Positions 50,325-58,892 of a stretch of 64,000 nt of DNA are shown here, one piece after another. The number at the start of each line of letters is the position of its first letter. Within the stretch, counting starts at the first letter, position 1. Under the pieces are notes generated by a model. It was not told the DNA's origin and made no database searches. It saw only the letters and a program-made list of their open reading frames with translations. The stretch is from Lewinella sp. LCG006 (lineage in GTDB: Bacteria > Bacteroidota > Bacteroidia > Chitinophagales > Saprospiraceae): NCBI RefSeq assembly GCF_040784935.1, contig NZ_CP160680.1, positions 310,001 through 374,000 on the forward strand, given 5' to 3'. The translations under genes were made by a program, and so were the position numbers.

Positions 50325-51050
50325 ATGATCTTTAGCAAAACACGCCACCGGAGCCAGGCTACCGAAATCATGGATGATTTCGAAATGAAGGGTGAGCTTC
50401 TGCGCTCCTCCCTTGATCAAATCGCCACTATCAATCAATGGTTGGGCGGCAATAGCGTTACGCTAGGAGGATTAAAAGCACTGCTACAGGGCCAACCCAC
50501 CTCGGTGCCTTTGCGTATCCTCGACTTAGGCTGTGGCAATGGCGATCTCCTGCGATTAGTGGCAAAATGGGGCAGAAAAACCGGCCGTCAAGTGGAGTTG
50601 ATCGGTATTGACGGCAACGCCTTTACGGTGAATTATGCACGAAAATTATCGCAAAATTTCCCAGAGATCAGCTACCGGGCAGAGATGATTCCCTCTCCCT
50701 TTTTAGCAGAAGGCAACTATGATGTCGTACTCTGTACCTTATTTCTACACCATTTCGCAACGGAAGACCTACAAAATCTGTTGGTGTTATTAAGTAGGCA
50801 GGCCAAGCTGGGTATTGTCATCAATGATTTGCACCGTAGTCATCTCGCTTACTTTTTATTCAACCTTATCACCCTGTTCATCCCCAACAGAATGATCAGA
50901 GAAGATGGCCTAACCTCCATCCTCCGTGGGTTTAAGAAAAAAGAATTGTTGGCAATAACGGAAAAGCTCCCACTCAAAAAGAGCCGACTCCGCTGGTGCT
51001 GGGCCTTCCGCTACCAGTGGATTTTGTGGACAGACAAAAAGACAGCATAA
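50325..51050 (+). CDS. class I SAM-dependent methyltransferase
   Basis: A 241-residue protein. The SAM-binding motif I is LRILDLGCGNGDLLRLVAKW, followed by VELIGIDGNAFTVNYARKLS (motif II), YDVVLCTLFLHHFATEDLQN (motif post-II) and GIVINDLHRSHLAYFLFNLI. This is like UbiE-related or phenol-type methyltransferases. The N-terminus (MDDFEMKGELLRSSLDQIAT, IN) is a typical lead-in helix. It lies directly upstream of the type III PKS gene with 90 bases between, so it probably methylates the polyketide product on carbon or oxygen. The ATG at 50325 is preferred over the TTG three bases earlier. Confidence 0.87.
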   Translation: MIFSKTRHRSQATEIMDDFEMKGELLRSSLDQIATINQWLGGNSVTLGGLKALLQGQPTSVPLRILDLGCGNGDLLRLVAKWGRKTGRQVELIGIDGNAFTVNYARKLSQNFPEISYRAEMIPSPFLAEGNYDVVLCTLFLHHFATEDLQNLLVLLSRQAKLGIVINDLHRSHLAYFLFNLITLFIPNRMIREDGLTSILRGFKKKELLAITEKLPLKKSRLRWCWAFRYQWILWTDKKTA

Positions 51051-51140
51051 TAAACCGCCCCAATGTCGCCAGGATCGCTTTTGGAATTTTCTTCAACAGC
51101 TCCTCCTATCGGCTTTTCGGCGAAAAAGAATTTGAAATTC

Positions 51141-52190
51141 ATGGTTAAAATAACCACGGTTGCCAAACAATTACCCCCTTACTCCCGGAGTACGGCGGAG
51201 ATTGTCCCCTTCATCGAGCACTGGCTGCACGGGCAGGACGAACGCTTTCAGCGCAAAGTGGTGAAAATTTTCCGCAACGCAGGCGTTGATCATCGCTACT
51301 CGATCATCCCTCCCGAGGAGATGTTTTTGCCGCGCACCTTTGCGGAAAACAACGACCGCTACATCAAAGGTGTCATCGAATTGAGTGAGGCCTGTCTTAC
51401 CAAAGCACTGGACAAGGCTGGCTGGACACCCAAAGATGTCGATTACATTATCACCGTCAGTTGCACGGGCTTCATGATTCCCTCGGTAGATGCCCATCTG
51501 ATCAACCGGCTGGATATGCGGCAAGACATTGTGCGCCTACCCGTGACGGAAATGGGCTGTGCGGCGGGCGTGTCGGGCATTATTTACGCCAAGAATTTCC
51601 TCCAGGCCAACCCGGGAAAGCGAGCGGCCGTGATAGCGGTAGAGTCACCCATGGCGACTTTCCAACAGGAGGATTTTTCGATGGTCAACGTCGTTAGCGC
51701 AGCAATCTTTGGCGACGGCGCAGCTTGTGTCCTGCTGTCTTCCCATCCTGATGACGAAGGGCCAAGTATTCTGCACGAAGAGATGTACCACTTCTACGAC
51801 GCACAACACATGATGGGTTTTGCCCTCAAAAATTCCGGTTTGGCCATGATCCTCGACCAGTCGGTACCCGATACCATTGAAGCCCACTTTGGGGATATCA
51901 TCCACCCTTTTTTGGCGAGAGCGGGCAGTACGATTGAGAAAATTGACCACCTGGTCTTTCACCCTGGCGGCAAAAAGATCGTCCAGATTGTGGAAGACCT
52001 TTTTGGCACGATGGGAAAAAATATTGATGATACAAAAGAGGTGTTGCGCCTTTACGGCAATATGTCGAGTGCGACGGTACTGTATGTCCTTGAACGCTTC
52101 CTCGAACGTGACATCCCCAAAGGAGAGCAGGGACTGATGCTGAGCTTTGGCCCCGGGTTTTCCGCGCAGCGGGTATTGCTGGAGTGGTAG
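51141..52190 (+). CDS. type III polyketide synthase (chalcone/stilbene synthase family)
   Basis: A 349-residue enzyme; the ATG at 51141 (MVKITTVAKQLPPYSR) fits the family start better than one 26 codons upstream. The thiolase-fold triad is complete: C140 in EMGCAAGVSG, H274 in LVFHPGGKK and N307 in LYGNMSSATVLYVLE. VSCTGFMIPSVDAHLINRL and the C-terminal LMLSFGPGFSAQRVLLEW are also family hallmarks. The enzyme extends an acyl starter with malonyl-CoA and cyclises it to a resorcinol, phloroglucinol or pyrone. The nearby reductase, dehydratase, ketosynthase and carrier protein suggest that a dedicated fatty acyl chain is the starter. The exact product cannot be read from sequence. Confidence 0.93.
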   Translation: MVKITTVAKQLPPYSRSTAEIVPFIEHWLHGQDERFQRKVVKIFRNAGVDHRYSIIPPEEMFLPRTFAENNDRYIKGVIELSEACLTKALDKAGWTPKDVDYIITVSCTGFMIPSVDAHLINRLDMRQDIVRLPVTEMGCAAGVSGIIYAKNFLQANPGKRAAVIAVESPMATFQQEDFSMVNVVSAAIFGDGAACVLLSSHPDDEGPSILHEEMYHFYDAQHMMGFALKNSGLAMILDQSVPDTIEAHFGDIIHPFLARAGSTIEKIDHLVFHPGGKKIVQIVEDLFGTMGKNIDDTKEVLRLYGNMSSATVLYVLERFLERDIPKGEQGLMLSFGPGFSAQRVLLEW

Positions 52191-52276
52191 GAGGAGTGTC
52201 GGTTGCTTATCTTTTTTTACTAAACCCAAATTGGATCACCTTATTTTTATACGCTCACTTACAAATAAAAGCACCA

Positions 52277-53053
52277 ATGAAAAACTGGGCGATCATATTA
52301 GGAGGTTCTTCAGGTCTGGGGCTGGCGACAGCCAAAGAACTGGCCCACTTGGGTTGGAACCTGGCCATCGTTCACCGCGATCGCAAATCGGTAATGAGAG
52401 AGGTAGACGCTCATTTCGCAGAGATCGCCGCGATGGGTGTGAGCTTGAGGACCTTTAACGTAGACGCCATGAAGCCGGAAAAGCGGCAAGCTGTCTTTGA
52501 CGAACTAAAGACGATTTTGCCCGCAGAAGGGAACATCGGTGTACTGGTGCACAGCATCGCCAAGGGTAACCTCAAACCGATGCTTTCGGAAGATGGTCCA
52601 CGCTTGCAACAGGATGATTTCCAGTTGACCATCGAAGCGATGGCCATCAGTCTGTACGAATGGGTGCAAGCCCTCTACGAGTCGAAATTGTTTGGCAAGG
52701 ATACCCGCATCATCAGTTTCACCAGCGAGGGTAATCGCAAAGCCTGGCAAAACTACGCCGCCGTATCGGCAGCAAAGGCGGCACTGGAGGCCATCACGAG
52801 GAATATCGCGCTGGAGTTTGCGCCTTATGGCTTTCGGGCCAATTGTGTACAAGCTGGCACTACTGATACCGCCTCGTTGCGGATGATCCCCGGCAGCGAA
52901 CAGCTCAAAGCTCACAGCCTGCAACGCAACCCTTTCGGTCGGCTCACCCAGCCCGAAGATGTAGCGCGTGTCGTAGGGCTTTTAGTACAACCCGAGGCCG
53001 CCTGGATCAATGGTGCCGTCATCCCGGTAGATGGCGGAGAACATATAAGGTAA
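52277..53053 (+). CDS. SDR enzyme, probable enoyl-ACP reductase (FabI/FabL-like)
   Basis: About 258 residues; the ATG at 52277 (MKNWAIILGGSSGLGLATAK) starts directly with the cofactor-binding strand. The glycine motif is GGSSGLGLA. The catalytic pair is Y160 and K167 in YAAVSAAKAALEAI, spaced Y-x6-K as in FabI and FabL rather than the Y-x3-K of ordinary SDRs. VLVHSIAKGNLKPM and FRANCVQAGTTDT also fit enoyl-ACP reductases. Its stop overlaps the start of the dehydratase by one base (TAATG), so the two are translationally coupled. It probably reduces the enoyl intermediate while the starter acyl chain is built. Confidence 0.83.
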   Translation: MKNWAIILGGSSGLGLATAKELAHLGWNLAIVHRDRKSVMREVDAHFAEIAAMGVSLRTFNVDAMKPEKRQAVFDELKTILPAEGNIGVLVHSIAKGNLKPMLSEDGPRLQQDDFQLTIEAMAISLYEWVQALYESKLFGKDTRIISFTSEGNRKAWQNYAAVSAAKAALEAITRNIALEFAPYGFRANCVQAGTTDTASLRMIPGSEQLKAHSLQRNPFGRLTQPEDVARVVGLLVQPEAAWINGAVIPVDGGEHIR

Positions 53054-53490
53054 TGGACAAGCAAACGATCCTAAAATTATTGCCGTATTCGGAGCCCTTC
53101 CTCTTTGTGGATACGCTGGAAGTGGTGACCGATGACGAGGTGGTGGGGTACTACACCTACCCCGAAGATGCGTTTTTCTACCGGGGGCATTTCAAAGATC
53201 ATCCCGTCACGCCGGGCGTCATCCTCACCGAGACGATGGCGCAGATCGGATTGGTATGTATGGGCATCTACCTGCTACGCGACAAAATAGCCGAAGGGCT
53301 GGAACCCGGCCTTGCCTTTTCCTCCCAAGAGGTCGATTATTACAAGGCCGTTTATCCCGGAGAAAAGGTGAAAGTGCAGGCGACGAAAGAATATTTCCGA
53401 TTCGGCAAATTGAAATGTAAGGTTGAAATGCACAATGCCGCAGGGGAGTTGGTTTGTAAGGGGGTATTGGCGGGGATGGGGAGGGTGTAA
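53053..53490 (+). CDS. 3-hydroxyacyl-ACP dehydratase (FabZ-like hotdog protein)
   Basis: A 145-residue hotdog-fold protein. The catalytic dyad is H46 in YRGHFKDHPVTPG and E60 in LTETMAQIGLV, matching the FabZ motifs. GLAFSSQEVDYYKAVYPGEK and KCKVEMHNAAGELVCKGVL are further family strands. It dehydrates 3-hydroxyacyl-ACP. Its start overlaps the reductase stop, and the second half of the presumed pathway (ketosynthase, ACP) resumes 4.1 kb downstream after a foreign-looking cassette. Confidence 0.88.
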   Translation: MDKQTILKLLPYSEPFLFVDTLEVVTDDEVVGYYTYPEDAFFYRGHFKDHPVTPGVILTETMAQIGLVCMGIYLLRDKIAEGLEPGLAFSSQEVDYYKAVYPGEKVKVQATKEYFRFGKLKCKVEMHNAAGELVCKGVLAGMGRV

Positions 53491-53796
53491 GGGTTTTGGT
53501 GGTTGATGGTTGATGGTTTTTGACCATCTTTTGTGTAAACCTATTTCAGGACAAGACATTCCAACCCTTACACCTTTTCAGGTGCGGAGTGCGGTTTAAA
53601 ATTCCGACTTCCCACTTCCGACTTCCGACTTTGAGCAGTTGATGGTTGGATTGGTGGTTTTTAGGACAAAACTGGTTCAGCCAGATAATCTTTTTGAGCA
53701 TACTACAAATTATAGTCTTCCAACCCAGAATTTGGCTGGGCGACAATGCTCGTAATTAACACTGTGCCCAGCCTCAATTTCTTAACCATTGAAAAA
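53491..53796. repeat. repeat-filled gap after the dehydratase gene
   Basis: GTGCGGAGTGCGGTTTAAAA followed by ATTCCGACTTCCCACTTCCG (53601-53620) and GAGCAGTTGATGGTTG closely resembles 50113-50180. TGGTTGATGGTTGATGG also recurs. No gene is seen. It marks the left edge of the AT-rich cassette. Confidence 0.85.
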
Positions 53797-55464
53797 TCAC
53801 CCCACTCCAATCGGACTAAAAACGGCCCAGAGGATTAAAACCAAGATTACCAAAACAAGGGTCAATACTACGTCAGTCGTCCATTTGAAAGTAGAAGTCT
53901 TGGTATCTCTTTGAAAAGTTACCAATTCTAAAGATGCTTCGGTTTGAGGAATACTCATTTTGCTTACGATCATTAAAACAGCAGCGCAGAAAAGGAATAA
54001 AAACAAAGCAAAATGTAAGAAATTGATTCCCAGAAAATAACCTAAAATACTATCCTCTGCAACGAGGATACTTTTATTATTCGACATAAACTCCATGACC
54101 AATCTGAAAATACCAATAACAAATCCTGTCCACAACGTAACAATTGCACCACGAGCGTTTATCCACTTAAAAAATAAACCAAGCAGAAAAACGGCGGCAA
54201 TCGGTGGAGAAATATAAGCTTGGATACTTTGGAGGTAATGAAAAATCCCTCCGCCCATGAGAGCATTCATAAAGGGAATCCAACCTAAACTTGCAACGAC
54301 TAAAACAATGGTTGCAATCCTCCCAAAGCGAACTAAGTCTTTTTCAGATGCATCAGGTTGGTGTTTTTGATAAAAATCAATCGTTAATAAAGTGGAACTG
54401 GAATTGAATGCAGAAGAGAGAGAACTCATCAAAGCTGCCAATAACCCAGCTATTGCCAAGCCTTTCAAACCGCTTGGCAAAAATTGAGTGATTAAGGCAG
54501 GTAAAGCTTGGTCTGCATTATCCATCGAATAACTAATCATCCCCTTTTGCAGCAAAGCATAAGCAATCACTCCCGGAATAAAGAAGAGAAAGACCGGTAA
54601 TAATTTCAAATAACCGGCAAACAAAGCCCCCTTACGAGCACTGCTGACATCTTTGGCCGATAACGCCCGTTGTACGATGTACTGGTCTGTACACCAATAC
54701 CAAACCCCTAAAATCGGAGCACCAAACAACATACCCGTCCACGGATACTCTGTATCTTCCATCGGTCGCCATAAATTAAAAAAACGATCAACGGAAGGGT
54801 TGCCTTCCGTTTGTGCGGCCAACGCAATAGTGTTGATCATTTCGTCCCAACCGCCCAACTGGTACAAACCAAAAATTGAAATTACAGCTGTTCCCAGTAT
54901 TAAAATAAATGCTTGAACCATATCCGTATAAATCACCGCTTTTAGTCCACCAAGCACGGTATAAAAACCTGTTGCGACAACCGTGATAATCGCGCCAGTC
55001 CAAAAAGGGATTCCCAAAACTTCAAAAACCAAGGCCCCAGCAAATATGATCAGCGATATCTTGGTAATAATGTATGCCAAAACAGAAACGACCGATAAAT
55101 AAGTGCGGCAAGCTCTCGAATACCGTTTCTCCAAAAATTCAGGCATGGTGTAAACCCCCGTCCGTAAATAAAAAGGAACGAATACCCAACCAAATAATAT
55201 CAAAACCAAGGAAGCTAATATTTCGAAATTAGCCATCGGCATATTGGCTCTTGCACCAGCACCCGACACTCCTAAAATGATTTCTGAACCAATATTGGAG
55301 GCAAAAAGCGATGCACCAATGACTACCCAACCTTGATTTTTACCTGCCAAAAAGTAATCAACAGATGAAAAAGTCTCATCCCCTTTTTTTTCAGAAGCCC
55401 ATTTGGCTATCCAAAGAATAAATCCAAAATAAATGGCAATGATTGAGAAATCTAAAAATTGCAT
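53797..55464 (-). CDS. sodium:solute symporter (SSS/SGLT family)
   Basis: A 555-residue inner-membrane transporter with about 14 predicted helices; the ATG at 55464 (MQFLDFSIIAIYFGFILWIA) is the natural start. SSS marks include SSVDYFLAGKNQGWVVIGAS, LFASNIGSEIILGVSGAGA, VPFYLRTGVYTMPEFLEKRY, VLGGLKAVIYTDMVQAFILI, and LAGLLAALMSSLSSAFNSSS with the sodium-site Ser. It resembles the sugar (SGLT-like) branch. The gene is AT-rich compared with its surroundings (18 G/C of 60 in the line at 54001). It follows the PhyH gene on the same strand, with a hairpin in the gap, so the dioxygenase substrate or a related compound may be its cargo. Confidence 0.9.
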   Translation of the reverse strand: MQFLDFSIIAIYFGFILWIAKWASEKKGDETFSSVDYFLAGKNQGWVVIGASLFASNIGSEIILGVSGAGARANMPMANFEILASLVLILFGWVFVPFYLRTGVYTMPEFLEKRYSRACRTYLSVVSVLAYIITKISLIIFAGALVFEVLGIPFWTGAIITVVATGFYTVLGGLKAVIYTDMVQAFILILGTAVISIFGLYQLGGWDEMINTIALAAQTEGNPSVDRFFNLWRPMEDTEYPWTGMLFGAPILGVWYWCTDQYIVQRALSAKDVSSARKGALFAGYLKLLPVFLFFIPGVIAYALLQKGMISYSMDNADQALPALITQFLPSGLKGLAIAGLLAALMSSLSSAFNSSSTLLTIDFYQKHQPDASEKDLVRFGRIATIVLVVASLGWIPFMNALMGGGIFHYLQSIQAYISPPIAAVFLLGLFFKWINARGAIVTLWTGFVIGIFRLVMEFMSNNKSILVAEDSILGYFLGINFLHFALFLFLFCAAVLMIVSKMSIPQTEASLELVTFQRDTKTSTFKWTTDVVLTLVLVILVLILWAVFSPIGVG

Positions 55465-55495
55465 GTTAGTTGATTTTCGTTTTGTTTTAAACACC

Positions 55496-55530
55496 AAAAG
55501 TGAGACTCCAAAAAATGGAGTCTCACTTTT
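55496..55530 (-). terminator. perfect 15-bp hairpin between PhyH and symporter genes
   Basis: AAAAGTGAGACTCCA (55496-55510) pairs perfectly with TGGAGTCTCACTTTT (55516-55530) around a 5-base A loop. On the minus strand it ends in a T-rich tail (TTTTGG), so it may be a leaky terminator that lowers symporter expression relative to the dioxygenase. Confidence 0.75.
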
Positions 55531-55570
55531 CCGGAAATTAGAGGTTAGCTTTCTTTGACTAAAGACAAGT

Positions 55571-56554
55571 TTACCATTTTTTCAAGCCCAGTAATTTCTC
55601 TCCTAAATCGGATAATTCAGCTCTTTCGTATTTTGTTTGCTCCCAATTCCGAGGATCTCCAGGGAAGGCATAACCTTCAGGGGCGATGCGATTTTTCCAA
55701 GAATTAACGCGCCATTCTTTCAGCGCTTCATTATCTTCTTGAGCAGGCATCATGGAGATGTATTGCGCAATTCTCACTTTATCCTCCGAATGATTGGGAC
55801 GAATACCGTGGGGTTCGGAGCTGTTAAAAATCAACAAGTCACCTGCTTCCAGCGGCACTTTCACAATTTTGTCTTCCAAGCCAGTCGTATCTGGTTTGAA
55901 ATGATTTCTATCTTCAGGCTGTGTTAATTTCCAAGCATCATAATTTCTAAACAACCAAGGAATACATTGAAAACCGCCCATATTTTCATCCGTTTGGTCG
56001 GCTAATGCTAGTACCCCTTGTACATTTTGGGGTTTAGTATCAGGATCGTAATCCCAATGGATGAATCCTTTGTATTCATACCCCGGACGCATGGGAAAGT
56101 TAAGATTGGCTCGGTCTATCGTTACCCATAATTTCTCCGTTCCCCAAATATCTACGAATGCCTCATACACTTTTTTTGTTTGGCGGTTATTCCAAAGGTG
56201 TTGGTTATTATAGACTTCCACCATGCCCGTCCCTGCCAATTCTTTCATCTTCATTTCGGCACGAGGGGCTGTGTACCAAGTGTTTTTATCATTTGGATCC
56301 TTGCCTTCAAATTCCCAAAGAAAGGCAGCCGTCGCTTCTGCTTGTTCACGAGGAACAGCATTTTTGATAACCACGTAACCCTGTTCTAGCCAAAAACTCC
56401 ATTGGTCCTTCGTTAGTACCTTTAGCGTATCTTCCGTAGCCGCTGTTCTCAGTTGTACATTGCTACTTTTGGCAGTAGAAGGATTGCCGGGAATATCCTT
56501 GTGTTGATTGTCGGGAACCATTGTGGTGGACATCGTTGGATTGGTGTTTTTCAT
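55571..56554 (-). CDS. phytanoyl-CoA dioxygenase (PhyH) family oxygenase
   Basis: About 327 residues from the ATG at 56554; a second ATG seven codons in is also possible. The first 45 residues are low-complexity and variable. The Fe(II)/2-oxoglutarate site is shown by HWDYDPDTK (HxD) and SSEPHGIRPNHSEDKVRIAQ (distal His and Arg). DQWSFWLEQGYVVIKNAVPR and EAGDLLIFNSSEPHG are also family features. The substrate is unknown; members hydroxylate acyl-CoA, ectoine or other small molecules. It is divergent from the AraC regulator, 169 bases away, which probably controls it together with the symporter. Confidence 0.88.
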   Translation of the reverse strand: MKNTNPTMSTTMVPDNQHKDIPGNPSTAKSSNVQLRTAATEDTLKVLTKDQWSFWLEQGYVVIKNAVPREQAEATAAFLWEFEGKDPNDKNTWYTAPRAEMKMKELAGTGMVEVYNNQHLWNNRQTKKVYEAFVDIWGTEKLWVTIDRANLNFPMRPGYEYKGFIHWDYDPDTKPQNVQGVLALADQTDENMGGFQCIPWLFRNYDAWKLTQPEDRNHFKPDTTGLEDKIVKVPLEAGDLLIFNSSEPHGIRPNHSEDKVRIAQYISMMPAQEDNEALKEWRVNSWKNRIAPEGYAFPGDPRNWEQTKYERAELSDLGEKLLGLKKW

Positions 56555-56723
56555 AACAGCCGAATTTTTGGTTGAATAATTTACCCAAACCACTTCGTGC
56601 CGGGTATAACACAAAGCTGAGCATTTTCTTTATTGGGAATTTTACGACATTTAGCAAAAAGTTGTACAATATTGATTAATTTTAGTTTTTGACCATGCTA
56701 ATATTCAAATATTGTGAAAGAAT

Positions 56724-57563
56724 ATGAAAATTCAGCTCGAAACCATCACCAGTCAGGATAAATCATTTAGTATGATGTTCAATCCACGCCTGAGTGATTT
56801 ATGTTACTGGCACTTCCATCCTGAGTATGAATTGGTCTATATTGAAGCAGCCACAGGTACTCGACATGTAGGAGATCACATATCTACTTATGAACAGAAT
56901 GATTTGGTTTTGATTGGCTCAAATATCCCTCATTTAAACTTCGATTACGGCGTCAAGACGGAATATAGAAAAGTAGTAATTCACTTTAAAAAAGATTTTA
57001 TTGAGACTCATGTTAATCGGGTACCCGAGTTATCTCCCTTTACTCAATTATTTAACAAGTCCAAATATGGTCTGGCATTTAGAGGAGGAATTAAAAAACA
57101 AATCGGGGAAAAACTATTTCACTTTGAACAGTTAAATGCCTTTCAGCAGTATATTCAAATGCTAGAGGTGTTAGACCTGCTTGCAAATGCTCCTGATGCT
57201 GAATTATTACATACACAACCTTACAGTAATAAATTTAGTGAAAGAGAGCAAGGCAGGTTAAGAAATATCTATGCCTTTGTCGATAAAAATTATCATAAAA
57301 AAATAGCGTTATCAGAAGTAGCAGCAATCAGTAACATGTCTAAAGAGGCTTTTTGCCGATACTTTAAGAAAGTAAGTAATTATACCTTTATTGAGTTTTT
57401 AAACCGCTATCGTATAAGTCAATCGAAGCGTCTTTTAATGTCTGGAAAGAGTGTTAGTGATGCCTGTTATCAAACAGGATTTGAAAGCTTGTCTTATTTT
57501 AATCGTACGTTTAAAAAAGTGACGAATGAAAATCCTCGCTATTTCAGAAAAAGGTATTTATAG
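56724..57563 (+). CDS. AraC family transcriptional regulator
   Basis: A 279-residue regulator. The cupin part reads WHFHPEYELVYIEAATGTRH, GDHISTYEQNDLVLIGSNIP and HLNF, typical of sugar-responsive AraC proteins. The C-terminal DNA-binding domain has KKIALSEVAAISNMSKEAFC with RYFKKVSNYTFIEFLNRYRI, and SVSDACYQTGFESLSYFNRT with FKKVTNENPRYFRK. The gene is AT-rich (23 G/C of 60 in the line at 57301). Its divergent position points to control of the PhyH-symporter pair. It ends only 21 bases before the ketosynthase gene, so readthrough from its promoter into the PKS-locus genes is possible. Confidence 0.9.
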   Translation: MKIQLETITSQDKSFSMMFNPRLSDLCYWHFHPEYELVYIEAATGTRHVGDHISTYEQNDLVLIGSNIPHLNFDYGVKTEYRKVVIHFKKDFIETHVNRVPELSPFTQLFNKSKYGLAFRGGIKKQIGEKLFHFEQLNAFQQYIQMLEVLDLLANAPDAELLHTQPYSNKFSEREQGRLRNIYAFVDKNYHKKIALSEVAAISNMSKEAFCRYFKKVSNYTFIEFLNRYRISQSKRLLMSGKSVSDACYQTGFESLSYFNRTFKKVTNENPRYFRKRYL

Positions 57564-57584
57564 TTAATTGCGGCAACAAAAATT

Positions 57585-58859
57585 ATGAAAGAAAGAGTCG
57601 TCATCACGGGAGTAGGCGTAGCGGCACCCAATGGTGTGGGTAAAGCAGCATTTACGACAGCCATTCGGGCGGGGCAATCCGGGATTCGTTATTACGAGAC
57701 GCTCCAGGAAATGAATTTCTCGTGTTGTATTGGGGGAGCGCCAGAGATAAGTGAAGAGCTAAAGTTGCAGTATTTTTCGCCTTTGATGTTGCGCAATTTC
57801 CTCAGCTCCGGGATCCTCTACGGTTGTATAGCGGGCATGGATGCCTGGGCCGATGCTGGTTTGGAGGTAAACGAAGAAGTACCCGATTGGGACAGCGGCA
57901 TTGTCATGGGCATTGGCAGCTCCGGGGTAGAAAAAATGCGCGAGGCCGCTTACCTGCTCGACAGTGGAAAAGTAAAACGATTGGGTAGCACCTCCGTTCC
58001 CCAGATCATGGCCAGTGGTGTGAGTGCCTACCTGGGGGGAATGCTGGGTTTGGGCAACCAAGTGACCACCAACTCCTCGGCCTGCACCACCGGAACAGAG
58101 TCGATTTTGATGGCTTACGAACGGGTAGCGAACGGCCACGCCAAACGGATGCTGGCCGGAAGCACCAGCGACAGCGGCCCCTACATCTGGGGAGGCTTTG
58201 ACGCAATGAAAGTGATGAACTTCCGCAGCAATGATATCCCCCAGGCCGCCTCTCGCCCAATGAGTGCCTCCGCAGCAGGTTTTGTGCCGGGCAGTGGTGC
58301 CGGGGCCTTGGTGCTGGAAACCTTGAGTAGCGCCCAAGCCCGCGGAGCAACCATCTACGCTGAAGTACTAGGTGGTGCGATCAATGCTGGCGGCCAAAGA
58401 CAGGGTGGCACCATGACGGCACCCAACTCGAGGGCAGTACAACGTTGCATCAAAGACGCTTTACGCAATAGCGGCGTCGACGCCAACGAAGTAGACCTCA
58501 TCAACGGCCACCTTACCGCTACCATCAAAGACCCCGAAGAAATACAAAACTGGGCAGCAGCCTTGGGTAGAAAGGGAGCAGACTTTCCGTATATTCATTC
58601 CCTCAAAGCTATGATTGGACACTGTATCAGTGCTGCCGGAAGCATTGAAAGTGTAGCCGCCGTGCTGGGTTTACACCATAATTTTGTGTTTCCTTCCATC
58701 AATTGTGAAGACATTCATCCAGAAATTTTGGAAATCATACCTAGCGAAAAAATTGTCCGCGAACAGCGAGAAGATATTCCCGTAAACATCATTGCGAAAG
58801 CAGGGTTTGGATTCGGTGATGTCAACGCCTGTTTACTATTAAAAAAATACCGTCTCTAA
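57585..58859 (+). CDS. beta-ketoacyl-ACP synthase (FabF-like) of the type III PKS locus
   Basis: A 424-residue thiolase-fold condensing enzyme. It starts MKERVVITGVGVAAPNGVGK. The active-site Cys is C167 in NSSACTTGTES; the two His are H309 in INGHLTAT and H346 in KAMIGHCISAAGS, with Lys 341 nearby. The triad is complete, but the first His motif reads GHLTAT instead of the usual AHGTST, a noticeable change beside the active site. YLGGMLGLGNQVTTNSSA and AGGQRQGGTMTAPNS are also typical of FabF. It should elongate acyl-ACP chains with malonyl-ACP, together with the ACP 33 bases downstream. GC content returns to the level of the PKS genes (33 of 60 at 58201). Confidence 0.9.
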   Translation: MKERVVITGVGVAAPNGVGKAAFTTAIRAGQSGIRYYETLQEMNFSCCIGGAPEISEELKLQYFSPLMLRNFLSSGILYGCIAGMDAWADAGLEVNEEVPDWDSGIVMGIGSSGVEKMREAAYLLDSGKVKRLGSTSVPQIMASGVSAYLGGMLGLGNQVTTNSSACTTGTESILMAYERVANGHAKRMLAGSTSDSGPYIWGGFDAMKVMNFRSNDIPQAASRPMSASAAGFVPGSGAGALVLETLSSAQARGATIYAEVLGGAINAGGQRQGGTMTAPNSRAVQRCIKDALRNSGVDANEVDLINGHLTATIKDPEEIQNWAAALGRKGADFPYIHSLKAMIGHCISAAGSIESVAAVLGLHHNFVFPSINCEDIHPEILEIIPSEKIVREQREDIPVNIIAKAGFGFGDVNACLLLKKYRL

Positions 58860-58892
58860 CCATTTGTATGGTCAGAGAACCAATAAAAAAGA

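Noticed and set aside
51645-52229. 194-residue minus-strand frame
   Set aside because: Antisense to the type III PKS gene, which has a full catalytic triad.
57759-58350. Long minus-strand frames of 192 and 114 residues
   Set aside because: Antisense to the ketosynthase gene; rich in His/Gly/Arg as expected of shadows in GC-rich coding DNA.
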